From an uncultured Eubacteriales bacterium (GTDB lineage Bacteria > Bacillota > Clostridia > Peptostreptococcales > Anaerovoracaceae), in contig OMZI01000019.1 in assembly GCA_900315485.1 (NCBI GenBank), positions 1 through 54,329 of the forward strand: DNA of 54,329 nucleotides. Direction: 5' to 3'. A program made the translations under genes and the position numbers. Position 1 is the stretch's first letter. Each line of letters opens with the position of its first letter. This document shows positions 24,579-33,430 of the stretch, piece after piece. Below the pieces are notes generated by a model. It worked only from the letters and a program-made list of their open reading frames with translations, was not told the origin of the DNA and ran no database searches.

Positions 24579-24713
24579 CGATTCCTCCTGTGAAATAGTG
24601 ATTCCATTATAGCGCGCAAAAAAGAATTATCAAAACATGTCACATTTCAAGACAGAGAGGGATTTATATAGATAGAGACCATTGGTCGGAGAAAACGGAA
24701 GGAGCTTTAAATA

Positions 24714-25019
24714 ATGAGAAAATCTTTGTTGATAATGATTGCCGCAATAGTGCTTTTGATTGGGTCGTCTTGTTCTAGCACAGCCACAGAAACAGATCAA
24801 GATGAATCATCAGCGTCGCTGGTGCCGAATGTAATAGGCATGGAATTGGAAGATGCCAAGAGCGCAATCAAAGGGAGCGGGCTGGAAGTCGGAAATATAG
24901 AATACATCGAGGGCGATGATTCTGGTAAAGAAGTTATCACCAGTCAGGATCCGCAGCCGGGTGAGGAAACAAGTAAAGGTGAACAAATCAGCTTAACAGT
25001 ATCGATAGCGACAAATTGA
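24714..25019 (+). CDS. PASTA-domain lipoprotein
   Basis: A 101-residue lipoprotein: basic start, hydrophobic segment, lipobox I-G-S-S-C with the cysteine near residue 20, a Ser/Glu linker, then one PASTA domain (V-P-N-V-I-G-M-E-L-E-D-A, S-G-L-E-V-G, Q-D-P-Q-P-G-E). PASTA domains bind peptidoglycan fragments or beta-lactams in serine/threonine kinases and penicillin-binding proteins. A stand-alone lipidated PASTA domain probably sits at the outer face of the membrane. It diverges from the sigma operon and may be a target of that sigma factor. Confidence 0.85.
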   Translation: MRKSLLIMIAAIVLLIGSSCSSTATETDQDESSASLVPNVIGMELEDAKSAIKGSGLEVGNIEYIEGDDSGKEVITSQDPQPGEETSKGEQISLTVSIATN

Positions 25020-25049
25020 TAAAAAGTTGGGAGGCGTTTTTTCTGGAAA

Positions 25050-25625
25050 ATGACAATTGTAATAACATCTGGTCTGTTTCTACTGATATCTATACTGATA
25101 ATACCGATTATCTGCTTATCATATTTATGTATTGGCAATAGAAGTAACGTAATTATGAAAGGGCGCAAAGAAGTATTCTGGACGGGATTATTTGCATTTT
25201 ACATATGTATTATTGTTTCGTTTACTATTTTGCCAATAAGAGTACCAGGAGAAATACCTTATGGTTTTGAATATAACCTAAATGTTTTGAATTTGCTTAA
25301 GGCTTTTACAAACAGAGCGGCACTAATATCGTACTGTGAAAACATACTTCTGTTCATGCCTGTAACTATTTTTGGACATTTAGGTAATGTACATATGGTG
25401 AAGTCATTAAAGGGGAGCGTTTTGATCTCATTTGTCATGTCAATCGGGATCGAATTGATTCAGGGGCTGGAGGCTATTCTTTGTATAGCTGAGGATATGA
25501 CGCCTATAATGGATGTTAATGATGTCATCTGCAATACGATTGGCGGTGCGATAGGATATATGCTGGTGTGCTTTTGCGCAGATCAGCACAAAAATGCAGA
25601 TTTTGATAACTTCCATTCTCTTTAA
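25050..25625 (+). CDS. VanZ-like family membrane protein
   Basis: A 191-residue protein with about five hydrophobic segments. VanZ features include N-I-L-L-F-M-P-V-T-I-F-G near residue 105, the S-I-G-I-E-L-I-Q motif near 130, and D-V-N-D-V-I-C-N-T-I-G-G-A-I-G-Y near 155. It begins 30 bases after the PASTA gene and is followed by another VanZ-like gene. Low-level glycopeptide resistance is known for VanZ proteins, but that function cannot be assumed here. Confidence 0.85.
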   Translation: MTIVITSGLFLLISILIIPIICLSYLCIGNRSNVIMKGRKEVFWTGLFAFYICIIVSFTILPIRVPGEIPYGFEYNLNVLNLLKAFTNRAALISYCENILLFMPVTIFGHLGNVHMVKSLKGSVLISFVMSIGIELIQGLEAILCIAEDMTPIMDVNDVICNTIGGAIGYMLVCFCADQHKNADFDNFHSL

Positions 25626-25678
25626 TTTGGAGTATCGAATTGATAATTGATAAGGCAATACATAGGGAAGTTGTTCTT

Positions 25679-26476
25679 ATGATTAGTTATTTGATTGAAG
25701 GAGCAAATATTGTAAGGGACGTTGCTTTTGTTGCCGTAAGTTGGATGATTGTAATCCTCATAATAAAAGGCCTTAAACATGACGAGATAATAAAAGCAAA
25801 TACCTATTTCATCACGGAATTCATCTTTTGTATATACAGTATTTCGATTTTAAGAATCACTGGATTAATTGGAGGACGCTGGCATATGTGTGAAAGCGTT
25901 TCTTTTAATCTAATTCCATTAGTAAACGAATCACCAAGACTTATGCTTTTAAACACTTTGCTTTTTGTGCCTTTCGGGTTCTTAGCACCTAGGCTTTTCA
26001 AGTTAAAGACATTAAAAAAGATGGTATTTGTAAGTCTGGCAATAATCGTTTTGATTGAGTTAGCACAGATGCTGTTTGTTGGGAGGCTGTTTGATATTGA
26101 TGACCTATTATTCAATATACTCGGAGCAGTAATTGGTTACGGCCTCTTTCATATGTGTGAGCGAATAAAGAAAAGGAATATACTTATTGAAACAAGGGAA
26201 CGAGGAGTAGGTAGCTTTTCATTAATTGCAGCAATTGCAGCAGTGGTAATAGGTTTGCCAATTAATAATATTACAATAGGTGATATTATGTTGTATCAAC
26301 TGGGGATTAACTCGTTGGGATCATTCACATTTAGAATTTCAGAAGTTATAGCAGCAGTGGTTGGGGTAATAGGCTTGACTTTGGGAATATATAAAAGAAA
26401 AGATCGATACGCATATGAAGGAATAGTTGCCTCAGCTGTAAGTTTAGTGATTGCAATTTGTAACTTCCGCTTTTAA
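25679..26476 (+). CDS. VanZ-like family membrane protein, second of a pair
   Basis: About 265 residues from ATG 25679 (GGGAAG upstream; a TTG at 25640 is an alternative). VanZ features are N-T-L-L-F-V-P-F-G-F-L-A-P, L-I-E-L-A-Q and F-D-I-D-D-L-L-F-N-I-L-G-A-V-I-G-Y. Compared with the preceding gene it has an added C-terminal part with two or three further membrane segments. Likely co-transcribed with the PASTA and first VanZ genes. Confidence 0.85.
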   Translation: MISYLIEGANIVRDVAFVAVSWMIVILIIKGLKHDEIIKANTYFITEFIFCIYSISILRITGLIGGRWHMCESVSFNLIPLVNESPRLMLLNTLLFVPFGFLAPRLFKLKTLKKMVFVSLAIIVLIELAQMLFVGRLFDIDDLLFNILGAVIGYGLFHMCERIKKRNILIETRERGVGSFSLIAAIAAVVIGLPINNITIGDIMLYQLGINSLGSFTFRISEVIAAVVGVIGLTLGIYKRKDRYAYEGIVASAVSLVIAICNFRF

Positions 26477-26478
26477 TA

Positions 26479-27057
26479 ATGCGTGATTATCATGATTTTA
26501 AAGTAATGAGCAACAGCAAAAACTCTGTATTAAAAAATATGCTTGTGGATATGGTTATCGCAACAGTTTTGGCTGCAGCGATTCTTTTCTTCATAAGACC
26601 TACGATAGTTAACGGAGAGTCCATGGAGAATACACTTCATAATGGGGACTATTTGATTATGGCAAGGAAAGCTTATAGCAAGCATGATCCCGAAAAGGGC
26701 GACATCGTAATCGTGAAAAGCTCACTTACAGATTATAAATCCGGGAAGCACAAGCTTATAGTCAAACGTGTTATTGGTGTACCTGGCGATAAAATAGCCA
26801 TCAGGGACAACAATCTTTTTCTAAATGATCAGAATTATATTGAAGAATATATAAAGGACGGATTCACACCTGCTGTAGATATTCCGGAAGATGGAAGCAG
26901 CGTAATCGTTCCAGATGGTTGCTATTATGTGCTTGGAGACAACCGATGCAACAGTACCGATTCCAGAAGCAGTGAAGTTGGTTTTATTAGCAAAAGCGAT
27001 ATCAAAGGAAAAGTAGTGCTACGGCTATTTCCGTTTAGCAAAATACAGATCTATTAA
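26479..27057 (+). CDS. lepB: Signal peptidase I
   Basis: A 192-residue type I signal peptidase with one N-terminal membrane anchor (residues ~22-40). The catalytic serine box is N-G-E-S-M-E-N-T-L, the lysine box is V-K-R-V-I-G-V-P-G-D, and the C-terminal G-D-N-R-C-N-S-T-D-S-R box is intact. It cleaves signal peptides of exported proteins. It starts 2 bases after the VanZ stop and lacks a clear ribosome binding site, which suggests translational coupling; ATG 26506 is an alternative start. Being in accessory DNA, it may serve the neighbouring exported proteins. A terminator follows. Confidence 0.92.
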   Translation: MRDYHDFKVMSNSKNSVLKNMLVDMVIATVLAAAILFFIRPTIVNGESMENTLHNGDYLIMARKAYSKHDPEKGDIVIVKSSLTDYKSGKHKLIVKRVIGVPGDKIAIRDNNLFLNDQNYIEEYIKDGFTPAVDIPEDGSSVIVPDGCYYVLGDNRCNSTDSRSSEVGFISKSDIKGKVVLRLFPFSKIQIY

Positions 27058-27070
27058 ATAATGAAAAGCA

Positions 27071-27094
27071 AAAAACGGCAACATTGCCGTTTTT
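27071..27094. terminator. Rho-independent terminator after lepB
   Basis: AAAAACGGCAA pairs perfectly with TTGCCGTTTTT around a 2-base centre; A- and T-runs make it bidirectional. Confidence 0.85.
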
Positions 27095-27168
27095 CAATTT
27101 ACCTTATTCATCTGTACTCTTACGGCGAATCCGCCGCGATAGAAGTAAAAGTTCGAATAGGTCAGTTG

Positions 27169-27244
27169 TGGTGTCCCAGGCGCGATTCGAACGCGCGACA
27201 CCCGCTTTAGGAGAGCGGTGCTCTGTCCCCTGAGCTACTGAGAC
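27169..27244 (-). tRNA. tRNA-Arg (anticodon CCU)
   Basis: On the minus strand a complete 76-base cloverleaf can be drawn, reading 5' to 3' from 27244. Acceptor GTCTCAG pairs with CTGGGAC, the D stem is GCTC/GAGC, the anticodon stem is CCGCT/AGCGG with loop CTCCTAA (anticodon CCT), and the T arm is GCGCG-TTCGAAT-CGCGC. CCA is encoded at 27169-27171. It lies at the right edge of the accessory region. No direct repeat of its 3' end was found in the window. Confidence 0.93.
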
Positions 27245-27532
27245 ATGTCGTTTTATCTGACCACGGTACAGGAGATAACGCCCCTATGCCGCGTGCCCGA
27301 ATATGATAACATAGTTTATGACAGATATCAAGGTTGAGAACAGGCAGATTACGGCATGCAACAGCAAAGAAGCAACGCTGTTATATTTTTGCTGGACTTG
27401 TCGTATAATAGGAGTATAATGATGGGCTCGGTATTGCGCGTGCAGACGCGGCCGGGACATAATCCGGATATAATTACACGAGGATAATATTTCCTGCAAG
27501 GTAATATGAATGTATATAGTAAGGAGGGATCT

Positions 27533-29476
27533 ATGGAGAAAAAAATTAGGATAGTGTTCTCTGCGGTGCTGGTTGCTGCGCTTGTTCTGGTACTCGGAGC
27601 ATGCAGCAAGGAGGACAAGGTGGAGATGGGGATCTCGACCGGTACTCTGAAGGAGGCAGCGCAGGACAGCATTACGATCAGCAGTGATGACGGACTGCAG
27701 CAGTTCAAGACCACCGGTGAGACGGTCTACGATCTCGGCGGTATGGATGAGCTGAACCTCGACGACGTAGTTGACGTTGAGTACCACTCATCCGGAGACA
27801 CCATGACGGCAGACAAAATCATTTTGCGCGAACACGTGCAGAAGGATCTGACGTTCAACGGACAGGTAGTTGATGTCACGGACAAGGCAGTCACAGTCAC
27901 GGGCAAGAGCCTCACGGTATCCTTTACCATCAATGATGAGACGGAGATCAAGGGCGAGCTGAGCAAGGGCGACGAGGTAGCTCTCGTGTACATGGGAGAC
28001 CTGAACGAGTATCCGTATGCGTCGGTCATCAACGTTTCGAAGGAAGCAGACAAGGTTCCTGAGAAGACGGTCGTCAGCGGAACGGTCACAGAGTTCACTG
28101 AAAAGTCCATGCTCGTAGCGATCGATTCATCGACATCTTACAGATTCGAGCTTGACAAGAACACAAGCGTCACCGGCGCATCAAAATACGTCAGAGTAGG
28201 CGATACCGTTAAGATCACATTCGAGGGTGATGTCAAGAGCTCTCCTAAGGCAAGCAACATAGACATTGTCAAGGAGAAGTCCGAGAAGACCGAGATCAGG
28301 CTTGTCAACGGAACCATCGAGAGTGTTGCCAAGAACTATGTGACACTGAACACCGGCAAGAAGGTCTACATGATCCAGACCGGAAAGAACACAAAGTACA
28401 CAGGCGACAAGCCGGCCAAGGGCTATAAGTCTGAAATCCAGTACACCGGAACTCTCAGCAGCGGCAAGGCGCAGGCGATCAACATCTACTGCGTAAAGCA
28501 GGCACCGACGCCGACTGTATACAAGGTCACATTCGTTGACGGATTCGGCAAAACGCTCAAGACCGTGAAGGTCGAGAAGGGCAAAGCCGCTTCGGCACCG
28601 GCAAATCCTCAGCACAGTGGCTACAAGTTCAAGGGTTGGGACAAGTCGTTCAACAAGGTCACCAAGGACATGACTGTTACGGCTCTGTGGGAGAAGGAAG
28701 CCAAGCCGGCACCTGCTCCGACACCGGCGCCGACACCGGAACCTGAACCAAAACCGGAACCTGAACCATCAGAGCAGACTGCAACTGTCGATGCTGTCAT
28801 CACAGAGTGGACCAGCGAGGCAAATCCTAACTCCTTCAAGGTCAAGGCCGATGACCAGACAGAGCTCGGACTCAACATCGAGGACGACCTCGACATCCCG
28901 AGCGGATATCTGCCTGCAGTAGGCGACAAGGTCAGAGTCACTTACATGGACAAGAGCATGAAGCTCATCAAGATGGAGCTGCTCGAGAAGGCCAAGAGTG
29001 ACGACAAGGACAAGGAAGAGGATAAGGACAAGCCTGAGGAAGAGACTAAACCTGATGATCAGAAGGAAGAGACCAAGCCTGAGGAGCAGTCTCAGGAGGA
29101 AACTCAGCCTGAAGAGAAGCAGGAAGAAGCTCAGCCTGAAGAGAAACAGGAAGAGCCTGCACCTGCGCCTGAACCGGAACCGGAGCCTGCACCTGAACCG
29201 GAACCTGTAATCGTAGAGCCTGAACCGGATGTCATAATCTCCGGCGAAGGGATCATCGAAGCAGGCGATCCGGCAACCAATACATTTACTGTTACGATCA
29301 ATGGCAGCAGCGTCAAGCTGAACTATGACAAGAACAGTAAATACGCTACCGGATACTTCCCGCAGAAGGGCGATAAGGTCAAGATCGAATACAACAAGAG
29401 TAAGATGCTGCTCAACGATATTCAGCTGATCGAAAGACCGGAACCTGCCGCAGCAGAGGCACCGGCCGAGGGCTAG
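27533..29476 (+). CDS. Large repeat-containing lipoprotein with InlB-type repeat
   Basis: About 647 residues from ATG 27533, preceded by AAGGAGGGA. Signal peptide with lipobox V-L-G-A-C. The body holds six related ~60-residue beta-rich modules, each with a G-x-V/I...T-V...G-D-x-V-x-V/I-x-Y pattern: four before and two after the central region. Between them lies one Listeria/Bacteroides-type repeat (F-V-D-G-F-G-K-T-L...F-K-G-W-D-K...A-L-W). Two low-complexity linkers follow, one Pro/Glu/Thr and one Lys/Glu/Asp rich. The protein is lipidated on the outer membrane face and probably reaches through the wall; ligand unknown. Confidence 0.8.
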   Translation: MEKKIRIVFSAVLVAALVLVLGACSKEDKVEMGISTGTLKEAAQDSITISSDDGLQQFKTTGETVYDLGGMDELNLDDVVDVEYHSSGDTMTADKIILREHVQKDLTFNGQVVDVTDKAVTVTGKSLTVSFTINDETEIKGELSKGDEVALVYMGDLNEYPYASVINVSKEADKVPEKTVVSGTVTEFTEKSMLVAIDSSTSYRFELDKNTSVTGASKYVRVGDTVKITFEGDVKSSPKASNIDIVKEKSEKTEIRLVNGTIESVAKNYVTLNTGKKVYMIQTGKNTKYTGDKPAKGYKSEIQYTGTLSSGKAQAINIYCVKQAPTPTVYKVTFVDGFGKTLKTVKVEKGKAASAPANPQHSGYKFKGWDKSFNKVTKDMTVTALWEKEAKPAPAPTPAPTPEPEPKPEPEPSEQTATVDAVITEWTSEANPNSFKVKADDQTELGLNIEDDLDIPSGYLPAVGDKVRVTYMDKSMKLIKMELLEKAKSDDKDKEEDKDKPEEETKPDDQKEETKPEEQSQEETQPEEKQEEAQPEEKQEEPAPAPEPEPEPAPEPEPVIVEPEPDVIISGEGIIEAGDPATNTFTVTINGSSVKLNYDKNSKYATGYFPQKGDKVKIEYNKSKMLLNDIQLIERPEPAAAEAPAEG

Positions 29477-29540
29477 CACCGGCTGCACAGCTGCGCTGAA
29501 GAGCAGGGCAGATATACTTGATATTTTGCATTGAAAACAG

Positions 29541-29573
29541 GAGCTCCGCTTCCCGTCAAGGGGAACGGAGTTC
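29541..29573 (+). terminator. Hairpin between the lipoprotein and alanine racemase
   Basis: GAGCTCCGCTTCCC and GGGGAACGGAGTTC form a long stem with one or two non-Watson-Crick pairs and a 5-base loop. Only a weak T-stretch follows, so it may attenuate rather than terminate. Confidence 0.4.
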
Positions 29574-29719
29574 TTGCTATGTAGGGTTTATAGGAGTAAA
29601 ATTTATGTGTACGGGAAGGCGTGCATATGCCTTCACGGCGCGTAATTGTAAGGTGGGTGTTAAACGGGACCGGTCATGCGAAAACAGTGCGGCCGGTTCA
29701 GGCTGTAAGGAGATTTGCT

Positions 29720-30886
29720 ATGTATAAGGAAACATTGAGACAGGTATGGGCAGAGATCGATATGTCTGCCTTTGACCATAATGTCAAGGAGATCAAGCGC
29801 CAGATGAAGTGCCCGAACATGATCGGCGTCATCAAGGCTAACGGATACGGACACGGCGCGACTGAGTGCGCCAAAGTCCTCAAATACAACGGAGTAGATC
29901 ATTTTGCCGTTGCTACTCTCGAGGAAGGCGTCAATCTCCGTGAGGACGGCATCGAGGGCAGCATCGTAGTTCTCGGCCTGACTCCGGCAGAGTGTGTCGA
30001 CACAGTCATCGAGTATGACCTGACTCCGGTCGTAATGCATTATGACTACGTCAAGGCTCTGAGCGATGAAGTAATGGCTGAGGGCGCTGAGCCTGTAAAG
30101 TGCCTCTTCGCACTTGACACAGGAATGGGCCGTATCGGATTCAGAGTTTTCACTGATGAAGAGCGCGACTATGCAGTTGAGCAGTACAAGAAGTTCTCTG
30201 AGCTCCCGGGCATCGAGCTTCCGGGAATCATCACACACTTCTCGACAGCTGACGAAGAGCAGAGAGAGTACACCGGACTTCAGATCAGCAATTACAACGC
30301 TTTCATGGAGAAGCTGAACGCAGCAGGATTCAATCCTAAGAAGATCTGCGCTAACTCGGCATCCATCATGGTATATCCTGAGATCCACTTTGATGCATGC
30401 CGTCCGGGAATCATCCTGTACGGACTTGCTCCATCGGGATACCTCAAGGGCAAGGTTCTCGACCTCAAGCCGGTCATGACCGTCAAGGCTGAGATCGTCA
30501 ACCTCAAGACTGTTCCGGCAGGAACTTCCGTAAGCTACGGCCGTAAGTTCACTTCGGACAAGGAGACCAAAATCGCTACTATCGGAATCGGATACGCTGA
30601 CGGTTATTCGAGACTCAACAGCGGCAAGATCAGCGTGCTGGTCGGCGGCATGAAATGCCCTGTTGTCGGCAACATCTGCATGGACCAGTGCATGGTAGAC
30701 GTAAGCGCTGTTCCTGATGTCAAGCTCGGCGACGAGGTTGTCATCATGGGTAAGCAGGGCGATGCAGAGATCAGTGCTGATGACCTTGCTGCTATCAACG
30801 GCACCATCAACTACGAGATCACATGCTGCTTCGACCTCAGGATCCCTAAGGTATACATCAACTATCCTGAAGGAATGTGCGAATAG
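29720..30886 (+). CDS. alr: Alanine racemase
   Basis: A 388-residue PLP enzyme that converts L- to D-alanine for peptidoglycan. The PLP lysine is in V-I-K-A-N-G-Y-G-H-G near residue 38, and the catalytic tyrosine is in I-G-I-G-Y-A-D-G-Y-S-R near 294. G-R-I-G-F-R and N-I-C-M-D-Q-C-M-V-D-V also fit. I place the start at ATG 29720, preceded by AAGGAG, because the first residues E-T-L-R-Q-V-W-A-E-I-D are the conserved beginning. Length is normal. A strong terminator follows. Confidence 0.95.
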   Translation: MYKETLRQVWAEIDMSAFDHNVKEIKRQMKCPNMIGVIKANGYGHGATECAKVLKYNGVDHFAVATLEEGVNLREDGIEGSIVVLGLTPAECVDTVIEYDLTPVVMHYDYVKALSDEVMAEGAEPVKCLFALDTGMGRIGFRVFTDEERDYAVEQYKKFSELPGIELPGIITHFSTADEEQREYTGLQISNYNAFMEKLNAAGFNPKKICANSASIMVYPEIHFDACRPGIILYGLAPSGYLKGKVLDLKPVMTVKAEIVNLKTVPAGTSVSYGRKFTSDKETKIATIGIGYADGYSRLNSGKISVLVGGMKCPVVGNICMDQCMVDVSAVPDVKLGDEVVIMGKQGDAEISADDLAAINGTINYEITCCFDLRIPKVYINYPEGMCE

Positions 30887-30948
30887 TTGAGCAGCATCAG
30901 CGAGTTGAACTGAGGCGCTCCGGCGGCATTCCGGAACTAAAAGACATC

Positions 30949-30981
30949 CGGGCGGGACAGTGATGTGTCCCGCCCGTTTTT
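30949..30981 (+). terminator. Rho-independent terminator after alr
   Basis: CGGGCGGGACA (30949-30959) pairs perfectly with TGTCCCGCCCG (30966-30976), followed by five T. Confidence 0.9.
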
Positions 30982-31108
30982 CTTAAGGGAGAGTTAAGGC
31001 ATACGCTGCATAATCTATGCAGTATCTGTATCGTGGTGAACAGGCACTGCGCAGATCAGGCGGCTTTCATTATAAACAAGATAAAGTAAGAGCGAGGGAC
31101 ATCATAAA

Positions 31109-31774
31109 ATGGATGGATTCACACAATTTGACGGAAATCTTCTTATAGGTATTCAGCAGACACTGAATGCGGACTGGCTGACGCCGGTCATGAAGGTGAT
31201 AACTATGTTCGGGGAAGGCGGCATATTCTGGATCGCGGTATGCCTGCTTCTTATGATATTCAAGCGTACGAGGAGGCTCGGCATTCTGTGCTCCCTGTCT
31301 CTTGCGTTCACCTTCCTGTGCTGCAACCTGGCTCTCAAGCCTCTTGTCGACAGGACCCGCCCGTGGATCACGTTCTCCGCGGTCAATGCGATGCTGCCGC
31401 CTCCGGGCGACTCGTCGTTCCCGAGCGGACACTCCGCGAACGCCATGGGACCTGCATGGGCAATGTTTATAAGCACTTTGCCCGTAAAACACAGAGTGAA
31501 AAACGAAGATACCGGCGAGGTGAGACTGATCCGGTCGTACCGTGAGGTGCCTTGCCTCGGATGGAAGGGCAGCGGCGTTGACGCTAAGAAAGCGCACGGA
31601 TTCGGGATCGCAGCGGTCGTTCTGGCGTGCCTGATCGGGCTCTCGAGACTCTACCTCGGAATGCATTATCCTTCAGATGTGATCTGCGGCTTGCTACTTG
31701 GGATGATTTGTGCTACGATTATTCACAGTTTTGTCAAAAAAGCCGAAGAAAAACGTGGTATTATCGGCGGGTAG
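31109..31774 (+). CDS. PAP2-family phosphatase
   Basis: A 221-residue membrane phosphatase. All three signatures are present: K-P-L-V-D-R-T-R-P-W (KX6RP), F-P-S-G-H-S (PSGH) and S-R-L-Y-L-G-M-H-Y-P-S-D (SRX5HX3D). There are about five membrane segments. An Arg/Asp-rich loop of ~30 residues is inserted after PSGH. Likely substrates are undecaprenyl pyrophosphate or other lipid phosphates in envelope synthesis, in keeping with the neighbouring alanine racemase. Confidence 0.9.
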   Translation: MDGFTQFDGNLLIGIQQTLNADWLTPVMKVITMFGEGGIFWIAVCLLLMIFKRTRRLGILCSLSLAFTFLCCNLALKPLVDRTRPWITFSAVNAMLPPPGDSSFPSGHSANAMGPAWAMFISTLPVKHRVKNEDTGEVRLIRSYREVPCLGWKGSGVDAKKAHGFGIAAVVLACLIGLSRLYLGMHYPSDVICGLLLGMICATIIHSFVKKAEEKRGIIGG

Positions 31775-31861
31775 GCACAGAAATTGGCCGGAGCGGCGGT
31801 TTCCGGCTGGTATATAGATAAAAGGACCAGACGAGAGCACTGAAGGGTGAAGGTAATCGAT

Positions 31862-32245
31862 ATGAAAGCGATCAAGATAATTACAGCAATAGCACTGATA
31901 ATTATGACGGCGGCAGCTACTATGGTAGTATTCACTGCCTGCAGCGATGATTCAGCAGTAGGATTCTGGATCGTTCAGAAGGTAACTGCCGGAGAAGTTG
32001 TCATGAACGAGCAGGATGCTGAGAGCATCGGTCTCAATGCTGTAGGAACCATCAAACTTCAGAAGAGCGGCAAATGCGAACTCAATCTTCTCGGCGAGGA
32101 GACTAAAGGAAAGTGGGAAAAGGCCAAGGACGGCACGATCACCATCAACTACGGAAACAAGCAGTCACTCACAGGCTCGATCAATGACAAGGGCATCATG
32201 ACACTGACTGACCCTCAGGGTGCAGAGTATATCCTTGCGAAGTAA
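31862..32245 (+). CDS. Small lipocalin-like lipoprotein
   Basis: A 127-residue protein with a long hydrophobic signal and lipobox V-F-T-A-C. The mature ~95 residues are a compact beta domain (V-G-F-W-I-V-Q-K-V, G-T-I-K-L-Q-K-S-G-K-C-E, K-G-K-W-E-K, I-N-Y-G-N-K) resembling small lipocalin-like domains. ATG 31862 has GAAGG upstream; a GTG at 31847 is less likely. Role unknown. Confidence 0.75.
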   Translation: MKAIKIITAIALIIMTAAATMVVFTACSDDSAVGFWIVQKVTAGEVVMNEQDAESIGLNAVGTIKLQKSGKCELNLLGEETKGKWEKAKDGTITINYGNKQSLTGSINDKGIMTLTDPQGAEYILAK

Positions 32246-32348
32246 TATGTAAGCGGATCGCTTATCAGCCGCTTATCAGCGGTGTGCGTTTACTTATCAG
32301 ACAGGATCGATCCGGTAAATGAAACCGGAGAACGGAATGTAATATGAG

Positions 32349-32377
32349 GCCCGGAGGCGAAAAGCTTCCGGGCTTTT
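32349..32377 (+). terminator. Rho-independent terminator after the small lipoprotein
   Basis: GCCCGGAGGC and GCTTCCGGGC form a 10-bp stem with one G-T pair and a 5-base loop, then TTTT. Confidence 0.8.
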
Positions 32378-32565
32378 GTGTTATAATCTTTTTACTGTGA
32401 ACGGGAATCCAGCCGGTCATGCCCTAACTGACCGGAGACAGTAACCTACGCAATGAAGGCGTCATGCAGATGCTGTGAGGAAGAAAAAAGCATCTGAAAA
32501 TGATTTCTGATTCAGAGGACATGGACATAAGACGGCCCGGTAGGGCTGACAGGAGAATAACAGAG

Positions 32566-33366
32566 ATGGTAACTATAGGTAATGACTGGGACGACCTGCT
32601 CAGGGACGAATGGGGCAAGCCGTACTATCAGAAACTCAGAGAGTTCCTGCGTGAAGAGTATAGCAGCGGGACGGTCTACCCGCCGGCTGATGATATTTAT
32701 AATGCGCTCAGGCTGACTCCGTACAGCGAGGTCAGGGCTGTGATCCTCGGGCAGGATCCGTATCACGAGCCGGGGCAGGCACAGGGCCTTGCTTTCAGTG
32801 TCCCTTACGAGGTGCCGCAGCCGCCGTCGCTCGTCAACATCATCAAGGAGCTCGATTCGGATCCGTGGAGGCTGCCCGGTTCAGCGGACTCCAGCTCTTC
32901 GGAAGGCGGAGGGGCTGCAGGCAGTTCACCGGAGAACAGAGGCCGCGGCTCTGTGCATGGGGACATGGAAGCTGCCATCGGACAGTTCACACACAGACAC
33001 ATAAGCGGAGTGCTCGTGCCGTGGACGAGGCAGGGCGTTTTGCTCCTCAATACATCGCTGACCGTGAGGGCCCATCAGGCCGGATCACACAGAGGCAAGG
33101 GCTGGGAGCAGCTCACCGACCGGGTCATCGAGCTGCTGGCTGAGAGAGAGAAACCTATGGTTTTCATCCTGTGGGGATCACATGCCGGCGCCAAAAGGGA
33201 TCTGATCCTGAACGCCCAGGGCACAGACAGAAGGCATCTCATAATTCAGGCGCCGCATCCGAGCCCGCTCTCGGCATACCGCGGGTTCTTCGGCGGCAGG
33301 TACTTCTCAAGATGCAACTACTTCCTTGAGGACAACGGCATCGAGCCGGTCGACTGGAGTCTGTGA
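32566..33366 (+). CDS. ung: Uracil-DNA glycosylase, family 1, with insertion
   Basis: A 266-residue enzyme that removes uracil from DNA. Motif A is V-I-L-G-Q-D-P-Y-H with the catalytic Asp; the Leu-loop motif is A-P-H-P-S-P-L-S-A-Y-R-G; L-W-G-S-H-A is also intact. The start at ATG 32566 (AGGAG upstream) gives the normal N terminus. Between P-P-S-L-V-N-I-I-K-E-L and G-V-L-V-P-W-T-R-Q-G there is extra sequence of about 30-40 residues, first Ser/Gly/Glu-rich and then charged. In E. coli Ung this link is short. The insertion lies on the surface near the DNA-facing side, so it may bind a partner. Confidence 0.93.
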   Translation: MVTIGNDWDDLLRDEWGKPYYQKLREFLREEYSSGTVYPPADDIYNALRLTPYSEVRAVILGQDPYHEPGQAQGLAFSVPYEVPQPPSLVNIIKELDSDPWRLPGSADSSSSEGGGAAGSSPENRGRGSVHGDMEAAIGQFTHRHISGVLVPWTRQGVLLLNTSLTVRAHQAGSHRGKGWEQLTDRVIELLAEREKPMVFILWGSHAGAKRDLILNAQGTDRRHLIIQAPHPSPLSAYRGFFGGRYFSRCNYFLEDNGIEPVDWSL

Positions 33367-33430
33367 GTCATTGTGATGTATGGCATGCGAGCCATTTCAG
33401 ACAAACAAGGTTATAGACTTTATGCCATTG

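Noticed and set aside
27169-27244. tRNA-Arg as integration site of the accessory region
   Set aside because: No direct repeat of the tRNA 3' end was found on the left side, and the only integrase seen is a serine recombinase, which rarely uses tRNA genes.
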